A stretch of 7,921 nt of DNA from contig VHDM01000051.1 of assembly GCA_016876055.1 (NCBI GenBank), forward strand, positions 1 to 7,921, written 5' to 3'. Each line of letters begins with the position of its first letter. Position 1 is the stretch's first letter. This DNA is from Verrucomicrobiota bacterium. Lineage in GTDB: Bacteria > Verrucomicrobiota > Verrucomicrobiia > Methylacidiphilales > Verrucolacustridaceae. Below the pieces are notes generated by a model that had not been told where the DNA came from, made no database searches, and saw only the letters and a program-made list of their open reading frames with translations. Below are positions 1 through 6,251 of the stretch, one piece after another. The position numbers and the translations under genes are program-made.

Positions 1-1442
1 GAGATCACCACCAGAATTTTTCGTGAGACAGGAAGCGCTAACAAACGCTGCGCTGCCCATTGCAGGGCCTCACCGTCGATCCCCTCGCGAAACAAGTCGA
101 ATTTTCTCAGTCCAGCCAGGCCCTGACGGCCACGTCGCCAGACTTCATGGCTTGCTTTGAAAATGAGATGCTGAATTTCGTTTAGCCTTCCCGGAAGCGG
201 TGGACGGCCTGCGCGCTGCCAATCTCTCTGGGCTCGGCCGCCGTTCCATGATCGAGTGGAAAAGCCTAAAATTTCGGTGGGGATGCCCGCCGTATCGAGG
301 GCGCGGCCAAGTGTGTCGATGAGTAACGATAGGGCATTGGCATGGGCCTTCATCGAGCCCGAACAGTCGATCAAGAGGGTTACAGCAGCGTCAACGTCAG
401 CCACTTGTCGCTCTGCTTTGAAAATGTCGCGCTGGCTTGGATCGCTGACGATCTGTGCGAGTCGAGAGGCGTCGATGAAACCGTGTTCGAGACCAAATAT
501 CCAAGTGTTTTGGCTCGGGCAGGAGAGCCGAGATTTGAGTAGGCGGGCGAGCCGTGGAATGTTGAGGCGTAACTCGGCAAGCTCGATATCCATTTGTTGT
601 CGGATTTCAGAACGTTCCGCGAAACGAATTAAATCCATCGCATGGGATTCGGCATCATAGGTTTTCGTAAAGACTCGATACCGCTGGTGACTGGCCTGCC
701 AGCTGGCACTCTCCCCGCTGATCGCCACGGGCGGCGTTGGGAACTGATCGCGTGGCGTAGTCAGCCGCAGTACAAAATGATTTCTGCTCTTGAACGGCTT
801 TTGCTGCCCCGCTGCGTCAGCCTGGGCGGTTTTGAAGGTTTCACTTACCCAGCGGCTGATGGCCAGCGCATACGGAATAAACTGTGCTTGGCAGTCTGCG
901 TGGGCCTTCAGTCCGGCCAGATCCGCGCCAAGGGCTGGTGAGATATTGGCACGCGTTGCTTCCATGAGGTCCCCCATTCGATCGGAAACCTCGTGTCCGT
1001 TGAGTCTCGACCAGGACATGCCGGCGATTGTGAATAGCAAAATACCCAGGCCAGTCTCGGTCAGGCCAGAGTTCATGAAGTCCTCGGCCCACTGTAGGAA
1101 ATGTTTTCGTAAATTTCCACGCAGGCCCGGAAGTGTGCTTGGCGCGAGGCTCTCGACCCTGAGTTGCTCAAGCAATTCAAAGATGAAAAGCTCAGTCTCA
1201 TCGGTGGGCGCATGAAGATCATGGAGCGAGCAATCGCTGTACAAGAGCCGGAGCGCCGCACCGTCGAGCAGTCCGCGTTGCGCAGGCCATGTGTCGGCGA
1301 TGTCTTGATGATGTGCAGAGCGTAGTGCAACGGGCTCTACTCCGTCGTAGAGCGTTCTGCCGGTCCACTGAAGGTTGGGATTACCTGTGATGGTCCGCAC
1401 CATCGCGCCCCCGATGCCCTCAGAGGCTGCGTCAACTCGCAT
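1..1442 (-). CDS. cobT: CobT-like cobaltochelatase subunit with VWA domain (partial, C-terminus missing)
   Basis: Reading the minus strand from the ATG at 1442 gives 480 codons without a stop, running off the window start. Family knowledge: CobT pairs with the AAA+ ATPase CobS, and with CobN it inserts cobalt into hydrogenobyrinic acid a,c-diamide in aerobic cobalamin synthesis. Seen here: a helical N-terminal part with the EQLRVE segment (about residues 92-97), then RYRVFTKTYDA (about 254-264). A VWA domain follows, with the MIDAS motif DCSGSM at 359-364, then EILGFSTRSWNGG, PPLPGRLNEI and DGEALQWA, and the visible sequence ends at KILVVIS. All match the order of conserved blocks in CobT. 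The start overlaps the end of cobS by 11 bases and has a strong AGGAGG site. Odd: residues 205-260, where classical CobT has an acidic low-complexity linker, are net basic here. The family is secure; a true role in cobalamin synthesis is uncertain because no cobN or other cob gene is visible. Confidence 0.9.
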   Translation of the reverse strand, partial: MRVDAASEGIGGAMVRTITGNPNLQWTGRTLYDGVEPVALRSAHHQDIADTWPAQRGLLDGAALRLLYSDCSLHDLHAPTDETELFIFELLEQLRVESLAPSTLPGLRGNLRKHFLQWAEDFMNSGLTETGLGILLFTIAGMSWSRLNGHEVSDRMGDLMEATRANISPALGADLAGLKAHADCQAQFIPYALAISRWVSETFKTAQADAAGQQKPFKSRNHFVLRLTTPRDQFPTPPVAISGESASWQASHQRYRVFTKTYDAESHAMDLIRFAERSEIRQQMDIELAELRLNIPRLARLLKSRLSCPSQNTWIFGLEHGFIDASRLAQIVSDPSQRDIFKAERQVADVDAAVTLLIDCSGSMKAHANALSLLIDTLGRALDTAGIPTEILGFSTRSWNGGRAQRDWQRAGRPPLPGRLNEIQHLIFKASHEVWRRGRQGLAGLRKFDLFREGIDGEALQWAAQRLLALPVSRKILVVI

Positions 1443-2439
1443 GGGTCGGGCCTCCTGCCAGTGGGTCGATGGGGGCTGCCCCGGCTTCGAAGAGCTCCTG
1501 ATCGAAGCATCGTTGGAAGTATTCCCCAACGATGGCGCGTTCGGTCGGTTCACATTTATTCACAAACGAGAGATGAAAGGAGCGTTTCAAATCACCAAAA
1601 ATCTGGAGATTTTCGGCCCAGCTCATGACAGTTCGCGGCGACATGAGGAGCGACAGATCACCCACCGAGAACCCCTTTCGTGTCATCCCTGCGAGCGCCA
1701 CCATCGCACGAACCGTCTTCTGCCCAGAGGGGGTGGCCATCGCAGGCACGCGCGCCAAGACAATTTTAAGTTCTTCGTCCGGGCTCAGATAATCCAGAGA
1801 GGCCATGAGATCCCAGCGATCGAGTTGGCCGTGATTCAGGCGTTGGGTGCCTCGGTATAGGCCGAGTGCATCGCCTTGGCCGAGGGTGTTCATGGTGGCA
1901 AAGAGTCGAAAGAAGGGGTGGGGACGAATGACTTGTTTTTGGTCCAGCAGGGTAAAGCTCCCCTCTCGCTCCAGTACGCGCTGGATTACGAACATCACTT
2001 CAGGCCGGCCCGCATCGTATTCGTCGAATACGAGCGCCACCGGGCGCTGCAGGGCCCAGGGCAAAATACCCTCTTGAAACTCGGTGATCTGCTTGCCCTC
2101 ACGAAGGGCAATGACATCCTTGCCCACCAAATCAAGGCGGCTGATATGGCCATCTAGGTTGACTCGAATACAGGGCCAATTCAGCCTTGCCGCGACTTGC
2201 TCAATATGGGTTGATTTTCCTGTGCCGTGCGGCCCCTGAATGGCCACCCGTCGATTGAACATAAGGCCAGATAGGATCGCCATCGTGACATCTGGCTGAA
2301 AACGATAGACAGGATCGATTTCTGGTACGTGTTCAGTGCGGGATGCAAATGCCGGAATCCGGATGGTGGTGTTGATTCCGAATACCTCTTGGGCGCTCAC
2401 TTCGACTGAGGGGCAGAGCTCCTCGAATTTATTCATCAT
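1432..2439 (-). CDS. cobS: CobS-like cobaltochelatase AAA+ ATPase
   Basis: 335 residues, close to the roughly 330 usual for CobS. Known role: CobS is the AAA+ ATPase that works with the VWA protein CobT, and their complex powers CobN-dependent cobalt insertion. Seen here: the N-terminal EVFGI block (18-22), Walker A GPHGTGKS (69-76), the conserved THIEQVAARLNWPCIRVN run after it, Walker B VALVFDE (134-140), the sensor-1 region FATMN ending at N184, an Arg-finger-like QLDRW (205-209), and a late MSPRT block typical of sensor 2. All ATPase residues look intact, so the protein should be active. A longer reading from 2487 is possible, but the ATG at 2439 has a GGAGG site 9 bases upstream and matches the family length. 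The start overlaps the iclR stop by 11 bases, and the end overlaps cobT by 11, implying coupled translation. It could be a paralogue serving another target than cobalt insertion; membership of the CobS family itself is clear. Confidence 0.92.
   Translation of the reverse strand: MMNKFEELCPSVEVSAQEVFGINTTIRIPAFASRTEHVPEIDPVYRFQPDVTMAILSGLMFNRRVAIQGPHGTGKSTHIEQVAARLNWPCIRVNLDGHISRLDLVGKDVIALREGKQITEFQEGILPWALQRPVALVFDEYDAGRPEVMFVIQRVLEREGSFTLLDQKQVIRPHPFFRLFATMNTLGQGDALGLYRGTQRLNHGQLDRWDLMASLDYLSPDEELKIVLARVPAMATPSGQKTVRAMVALAGMTRKGFSVGDLSLLMSPRTVMSWAENLQIFGDLKRSFHLSFVNKCEPTERAIVGEYFQRCFDQELFEAGAAPIDPLAGGPTHAS
1451..1456 (-). promoter_or_regulatory. Ribosome binding site of cobT
   Basis: The minus strand reads AGGAGG here, 8 bases before the ATG at 1442. 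It lies inside the last codons of cobS. It supports the ATG at 1442 over the in-frame ATG 13 codons further in, and makes the gene start overlap the cobS stop. Confidence 0.75.
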
Positions 2440-3244
2440 GGGCCAAAGCCTCCGGCGCAGCGTCATGATTGATGCGTGCGATTGCATCCGCAGCCTCTCG
2501 CAATGTCGGCAGCAAGGCCAGCGCCTTTTCTTTGGAGCAGCGCATGACCGGGGCCTGTAGGGCGATGCCCATATTCGAGGTACCCCGTGCCGAAGGCACT
2601 AGCACCCCGAGGCAGAGTAGTCCGGGAAGAAACTCCTCGTTGTCGAAGGCATAACCGAGACTCCGGACACGATCGAGCTCGAATTCCAAGGCCTCTACTG
2701 AGCTGATCGTATTGGGGGTAAAGGATTCCAGCGGCACCGCGGTTAGCAGCCTTCGACGCTGTGCTGGGGCCATCTGGCTCAGAAAGAGCTTGCCGGTGGC
2801 CGAACTGTGGGCCGGGACCCGTGACCCTGGCTGGAGGGTGAAACGAAGGGGGGCCGCGGTCTCCACTCGATCAAGATAGAGCACCTCGTTGCCAGAAAAT
2901 GCAGTGAGATTGCAGCTCTCACCCACGGCCTCGACGAGCCTACGCAAAATCGCGTGCCGAGCGCCTCGGGTAGTGCTATTGAATAAGAGACTCTCAGCAA
3001 GTCGCACGAGCCGCTGTCCGGTACTGTAGTGGCGGCCGTTTCCATCACGCTGCAAAATTCCGGCTGTCTCCAGCTGCGACAGCATGCGGTGCAGGGTGGG
3101 TTTGGGCAGGCCAGTGTCATCGACGATGGCCTGTAGGCTAAACGGCGCATCCTTTTGGGCGATCACCTCCAACAGGGCGAAGAGTCGAAGGTTTGGGGTG
3201 TCCCCATCGATACGGGCCATTAGGCGTTTAGCAGGCAGATTCAT
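2429..3244 (-). CDS. IclR-family transcriptional regulator
   Basis: 271 residues from the ATG at 3244, the usual size for the family. The N-terminal winged helix-turn-helix covers about residues 18-80: LFALLEVIA, then the helix pair around FSLQAIVDDTGLPKPTLHRML (35-55) and the wing GNGRHYSTG. The C-terminal IclR effector domain follows, with VLYLDRVET, PGSRVPAHSSATGK and YAFDNEEFLPGLLCLGV, all family signatures. It is divergent from xsc across a shared control region and so probably senses the sulfonate, or a pathway intermediate, and controls the right-hand operon; that is inferred from position. It may also control its own operon with cobS and cobT. The start is not settled: the ATG at 3220 is also possible (263 residues) and neither has a good ribosome site. 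An in-frame extension up to 3415 would cross the xsc promoter and is unlikely. It may be the counterpart of SauR of known sulfoacetate clusters; I withhold the symbol because I cannot confirm the family of SauR. Confidence 0.9.
   Translation of the reverse strand: MNLPAKRLMARIDGDTPNLRLFALLEVIAQKDAPFSLQAIVDDTGLPKPTLHRMLSQLETAGILQRDGNGRHYSTGQRLVRLAESLLFNSTTRGARHAILRRLVEAVGESCNLTAFSGNEVLYLDRVETAAPLRFTLQPGSRVPAHSSATGKLFLSQMAPAQRRRLLTAVPLESFTPNTISSVEALEFELDRVRSLGYAFDNEEFLPGLLCLGVLVPSARGTSNMGIALQAPVMRCSKEKALALLPTLREAADAIARINHDAAPEALAHDE
2449..2453 (-). promoter_or_regulatory. Ribosome binding site of cobS
   Basis: The minus strand reads GGAGG, 9 bases before the ATG at 2439, within the last codons of the iclR gene. 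It decides the start: the upstream candidates at 2487 and 2466 would need deeper overlap with iclR and would add an N-terminal tail that CobS proteins lack. Confidence 0.65.
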
Positions 3245-3246
3245 GG

Positions 3247-3297
3247 CCGGAAATATTATTGGGTTTCGTTTTTTAAAACAATATATTCCGGAAAATA
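3247..3297. promoter_or_regulatory. Putative IclR-type operator region
   Basis: An AT-rich island between the divergent genes carries repeated half-sites. CCGGAAATAT at 3247-3256 and CCGGAAAATA at 3288-3297 are near-identical direct copies 41 bases apart, about four helical turns. CCGGAAATATTATTG (3247-3261) is also imperfectly inverted against CAATATATTCCGG (3279-3291). TTCCGGAA at 3286-3293 is a perfect 8-base palindrome. GGAAAT-type half-sites resemble those of known IclR-family operators. The right copy lies just upstream of the xsc -35 box and the left copy touches the iclR start, which fits control of both directions. The binding protein is inferred to be the adjacent IclR regulator. 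Confidence 0.45.
3253..3283 (-). promoter_or_regulatory. Possible weak promoter of iclR-cobS-cobT
   Basis: On the minus strand TTGTTT (3283-3278) and TAATAT (3258-3253) are separated by 17 bases, matching 3 and 4 of 6 sigma-70 positions. Transcription would start near 3246, making the ATG at 3244 nearly leaderless or favouring the ATG at 3220. The AT-rich background makes chance matches easy, so this is tentative. It would overlap the proposed operator. Confidence 0.25.
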
Positions 3298-3304
3298 AAA
3301 TTTT

Positions 3305-3334
3305 TTGACATTTTTGGGTGAGATCGCCTAAACT
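3305..3334 (+). promoter_or_regulatory. Putative sigma-70 promoter of the xsc operon
   Basis: A perfect TTGACA -35 box at 3305-3310 is followed after 18 bases by TAAACT at 3329-3334, which matches 4 of 6 positions of TATAAT. Transcription would begin near 3341, giving an untranslated leader of about 60 bases before xsc. The candidate operator repeats end 7 bases upstream of the -35 box, a position suited to an activator or to a repressor that blocks polymerase entry. Confidence 0.5.
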
Positions 3335-3392
3335 CAGGCCGAGCGCCAAAACACTAGATGGCGAGGCGTTGCGCAGCATTTTTGAATGACCC

Positions 3393-3398
3393 GAGGAG
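3393..3398 (+). promoter_or_regulatory. Ribosome binding site of xsc
   Basis: GAGGAG lies 5 bases before the ATG at 3404. It favours this start over the in-frame ATG at 3386 and over later ATGs 15 and 18 codons in, which would be nearer the usual N-terminus of the family but lack a clear ribosome site. Confidence 0.65.
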
Positions 3399-3403
3399 AA
3401 CAC

Positions 3404-5218
3404 ATGAACACACACGCAGAGATTCGTCGGCCCGTTCAGGGCATGCAGAAAATGACGCCCTCAGAGGCATTTGTCGAGACGCTGGTTGCCAACGGAGTGA
3501 CCGAAATGTTCGGCATCATGGGGTCGGCGTTCATGGATGCGATGGACATTTTTGCGCCCGCCGGCATTCGATTGATTCCGGTTGTCCACGAGCAGGGCGC
3601 TGCCCATATGGCGGATGGCTATGCGCGGGTGTCCGGCCGACATGGCGTGGTGATTGGCCAAAATGGTCCCGGCATCAGCAACTGTGTGACCGCAATCGCT
3701 GCCGCCTACTGGGCCCACAGTCCGGTGGTGATCGTGACGCCCGAGACCGGCACGATGGGTATCGGGCTTGGCGGGTTCCAGGAGGCCCATCAATTGCCGA
3801 TGTTTCAGGAGTTCACAAAGTATCAAGGCCATGTCGTCAACCCCAAGCGAATGGCCGAATTAACAGGCCGTTGTTTTGATCGTGCGATCTCCGAGATGGG
3901 GCCAACCCAGCTGAATATTCCGCGCGATTATTTCTACGGAGAAATCACCTGTGAAATCCCCAAGCCGATGCGGGTGGAGCGGGGTGCCGGCGGCGAGAAC
4001 AGCCTGAAAAGCGCCGTGGATCTGTTGTCATCGGCAAAGTTTCCCGTGATTCTTGCCGGCGGCGGGGTGGTCATGGGAGATGCGGTCAAGGAGTGCCAAC
4101 AGCTGGCCGAACGGCTGGGCGCTCCAGTGGTGATCGGATACTTGCGGAACGACGCTTTTCCTGCGAGCCACCCCCTCTGGGCGGGGCCCTTGGGCTATCA
4201 GGGCTCGAAAGCGGCAATGAAACTGATTGCCCAGGCCGACGTGGTGGTGGCGTTGGGATCCCGGATGGGTCCATTCGGCACGCTGCCCCAGCATGGCATG
4301 GATTATTGGCCAAAAGAAGCCAAGATCATCCAAGTAGAAGCCGATCACACGAATCTCGGTCTAGTCAAGAAAATCAATGTGGGCATTCACGGAGATGCAA
4401 AGGCCGTGGCCAAAGCGATCGTAGCCCGACTGGCCAATAGCAGCCTGGCCTGTGACGCAACCAAAGCAGAGCGGGCAGCGAAAATCAAGGCCGAAAAAGA
4501 CGCCTGGGAGAAGGAACTCACTGAGTGGACCCATGAGCGTGATGCGTTTAGTCTCGACATGATTGAGGAGGCCAAGAAAGAGCGGACTTTTAATGGTGGT
4601 GTCTACCTGCATCCTCGGCAAGTCTTACGTGAATTGGAGAAAGCGATGCCGCCGCGGGTCATGGTGTCGACTGATATCGGCAATATCAATTCGGTCGCAA
4701 ATAGTTATCTTCGGTTTGAAGAGCCTCGAAGCTTCTTTGCGCCAATGAGTTTTGGCAATTGCGGCTACGCGCTGCCGACCATGATCGGAGCCAAGTGTGC
4801 CGCCCCGGATCGGCCCGCGATCGCTTATGCCGGTGATGGCGCATGGGCGATGAGCATGGTGGAAGTGATGACGGCTGTTCGCCATGATATTCCGGTGACT
4901 GCTGTGGTGTTTCACAACCGTCAATGGGGTGCCGAGAAGAAAAATCAGGTGGACTTCTACAACCGACGTTTTGTTGCGGGTGAGCTCGAAAGCCCCAGCT
5001 TTGCAGGCATTGCGAAATCCATGGGCGCTGAAGCGATCGTTGTGGATCAGCTCGAGAATGTTGGCCCGGCCCTGAAAAAAGCAGTGGACCTACAGATGAA
5101 TCTCGGCAAGACTTGTGTCATTGAGATTATGTGTACGCGTGAGCTGGGTGATCCTTTTCGCAGAGATGCGCTCAGCAAGCCTGTTCGATTTTTGGAGAAA
5201 TACAAAGACTTCGTTTGA
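3404..5218 (+). CDS. xsc: Sulfoacetaldehyde acetyltransferase (Xsc)
   Basis: 604 residues, a thiamine-diphosphate enzyme of the acetolactate synthase superfamily. Known reaction: sulfoacetaldehyde plus phosphate gives acetyl phosphate and sulfite, the desulfonating step shared by taurine, isethionate and sulfoacetate breakdown in the cytoplasm. Seen here: the N-terminal pyrimidine-binding domain with the cofactor-activating Glu at 63 in VVHEQGAAHMADGYARVSG; a central domain of about residues 195-345 (ILAGGGVV, VVALGSRMGPFGTLPQHG); and a C-terminal diphosphate-binding domain with GDGAW (477-481) running to N505. The stretch HNRQWGAEKKNQVDFYNRRF after that motif is highly characteristic of Xsc and separates it from acetolactate synthase and glyoxylate carboligase. 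The N-terminus is about 15 residues longer than the usual family start. It is first in an operon with a solute-binding protein, an acylating aldehyde dehydrogenase and an acyl-CoA synthetase, so the sulfoacetaldehyde here probably comes from sulfoacetate. Confidence 0.95.
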   Translation: MNTHAEIRRPVQGMQKMTPSEAFVETLVANGVTEMFGIMGSAFMDAMDIFAPAGIRLIPVVHEQGAAHMADGYARVSGRHGVVIGQNGPGISNCVTAIAAAYWAHSPVVIVTPETGTMGIGLGGFQEAHQLPMFQEFTKYQGHVVNPKRMAELTGRCFDRAISEMGPTQLNIPRDYFYGEITCEIPKPMRVERGAGGENSLKSAVDLLSSAKFPVILAGGGVVMGDAVKECQQLAERLGAPVVIGYLRNDAFPASHPLWAGPLGYQGSKAAMKLIAQADVVVALGSRMGPFGTLPQHGMDYWPKEAKIIQVEADHTNLGLVKKINVGIHGDAKAVAKAIVARLANSSLACDATKAERAAKIKAEKDAWEKELTEWTHERDAFSLDMIEEAKKERTFNGGVYLHPRQVLRELEKAMPPRVMVSTDIGNINSVANSYLRFEEPRSFFAPMSFGNCGYALPTMIGAKCAAPDRPAIAYAGDGAWAMSMVEVMTAVRHDIPVTAVVFHNRQWGAEKKNQVDFYNRRFVAGELESPSFAGIAKSMGAEAIVVDQLENVGPALKKAVDLQMNLGKTCVIEIMCTRELGDPFRRDALSKPVRFLEKYKDFV

Positions 5219-5252
5219 TTTTTTCGATATCACCTCATTCTGGGAGCCCTTT

Positions 5253-6239
5253 ATGTTCAAACAACGTCGCAGTCTGTTGAAAAGTGCGGCCGCCGGAGCG
5301 ACATTGGGACTTCTTCCCGGGGTCGGGGCCCTTGGGCAGGCCAACTATCCGAGCCGTCCAGTACGATTTGTGGTGCCCTATCCTCCGGGCGGAGGCACCG
5401 ATGTCATTGCCCGCATCGCGCAGACCCGAATCGCCGAGAGTCTGGGCCAGCAGGTCATCATCGAAAACCGTGGCGGTGCGGGGGGATCGATCGGAACGGA
5501 TGTGGTGGCGAAGTCAGCTGCCGATGGCTACACCGTCCTGTTCACGCTGTCGTCGCACACCATCAATGCGGCTATCTATCCAACACTGCCCTTTAATACT
5601 GAGCGTGATTTTGTTGCAATTTCGCAGGTGGCCTCACTGCCACAAATTCTGGTGGCCCATCCCGACTATCCAGTGCGAAATGCGCAAGATGTCGTGAAGC
5701 TGGCCCGATCAAAACCGGGGACGGTGCTGTACGCCTCGGTGGGCAATGGCACGCCGGGACATCTTGCAGGGGAGCTCATGGCCCTGACAGCTGGCGTACA
5801 AATGACCCACGTGCCCTACCGGGGCGGAGGGCCGGCAGTTGCAGATGTGCTCGCGAATCATATGAGCCTGCTCTGGGTCTCGATTCCCGCAGCAGCAGCG
5901 CAGGTGAAAAGTGGAAAGCTGCGGCCCATTGCGGTCTCGACATTGAAGCGGGCGGCGGGCTTTGCGGACGTTCCCACCATGGCCGAGCAGGGATTCCCCG
6001 GTTTTGAGGTGGACTCATGGTACGCCATGTTTGCGCCCGCCAAGACGCCGGCGCCGATTATTGACCGTCTGCATAAAGCTGCGGTCTTTGCGTGTGCTCA
6101 AGCCGACGTTCGCGAGAAATTCATGCAGCAGGGGGCGGAGGCGGTGGGTGGTTCGCCTGCTGACCTCGAGCGCATCGTTAAGGCAGAGATTGTGAAATGG
6201 GCAAAGCTCGCCAAAGATGCCGGCATCAAGGCAGATTGA
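5253..6239 (+). CDS. Bug/TctC-family periplasmic solute-binding protein
   Basis: 328 residues, the normal size for tripartite tricarboxylate transporter (Bug) receptors, which capture organic anions in the periplasm for a TctA/TctB membrane pair. Seen here: a signal peptide of about 30 residues with RRSLLK at 5-10, a hydrophobic alanine/glycine/leucine core and a likely cut after LGQA; then the family signature PYPPGGGTD (42-50), the IIENRGGAGGSIG loop, GNGTPGHLAGEL and HVPYRGGGPAV. The twin arginine followed by LLK looks Tat-like, although Q rather than S or T precedes it. The ATG at 5253 has GGGAG 6 bases upstream; an in-frame extension back to 5115 would lie mostly inside xsc and bury the signal peptide. 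It sits 34 bases after xsc and 12 before the dehydrogenase, so it is co-transcribed and presumably binds the pathway substrate, likely sulfoacetate (inferred). No TctA or TctB gene is visible, so the membrane partner must lie elsewhere. Confidence 0.93.
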   Translation: MFKQRRSLLKSAAAGATLGLLPGVGALGQANYPSRPVRFVVPYPPGGGTDVIARIAQTRIAESLGQQVIIENRGGAGGSIGTDVVAKSAADGYTVLFTLSSHTINAAIYPTLPFNTERDFVAISQVASLPQILVAHPDYPVRNAQDVVKLARSKPGTVLYASVGNGTPGHLAGELMALTAGVQMTHVPYRGGGPAVADVLANHMSLLWVSIPAAAAQVKSGKLRPIAVSTLKRAAGFADVPTMAEQGFPGFEVDSWYAMFAPAKTPAPIIDRLHKAAVFACAQADVREKFMQQGAEAVGGSPADLERIVKAEIVKWAKLAKDAGIKAD

Positions 6240-6251
6240 TCGAGAAGCTTT

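Noticed and set aside
256..1215. Plus-strand open frames of 134, 99 and 141 codons in the left part.
   Set aside because: They lie opposite the cobT gene, which has continuous homology-like blocks on the minus strand; the predicted proteins show no recognisable domain.
1375..2157. Plus-strand open frames of 161, 76 and 93 codons opposite cobS.
   Set aside because: They are antisense shadows of the clearly recognisable AAA+ gene.
2440..2487. Longer CobS reading from 2487 (351 residues).
   Set aside because: The extra residues are encoded within the iclR end, are not part of CobS proteins, and a better ribosome site precedes 2439.
3245..3415. In-frame N-terminal extension of the IclR gene up to 3415 (328 residues).
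   Set aside because: It would run across the AT-rich control region and the xsc promoter and overlap the xsc start; the extra residues do not resemble the family N-terminus.
3404..5218. Assignment of the thiamine-diphosphate enzyme as acetolactate synthase or glyoxylate carboligase.
   Set aside because: The block after the GDG motif (HNRQWGAEKKNQV) and the sulfonate-type neighbours are specific to Xsc.
5115..5252. In-frame extension of the Bug receptor gene back to 5115 (374 residues).
   Set aside because: It lies mostly inside the end of xsc and would hide a clear export signal; the ATG at 5253 has its own ribosome site.
5219..5252. Possible terminator between xsc and the Bug gene.
   Set aside because: There is a short T-rich run but no stem before it; the genes look co-transcribed.
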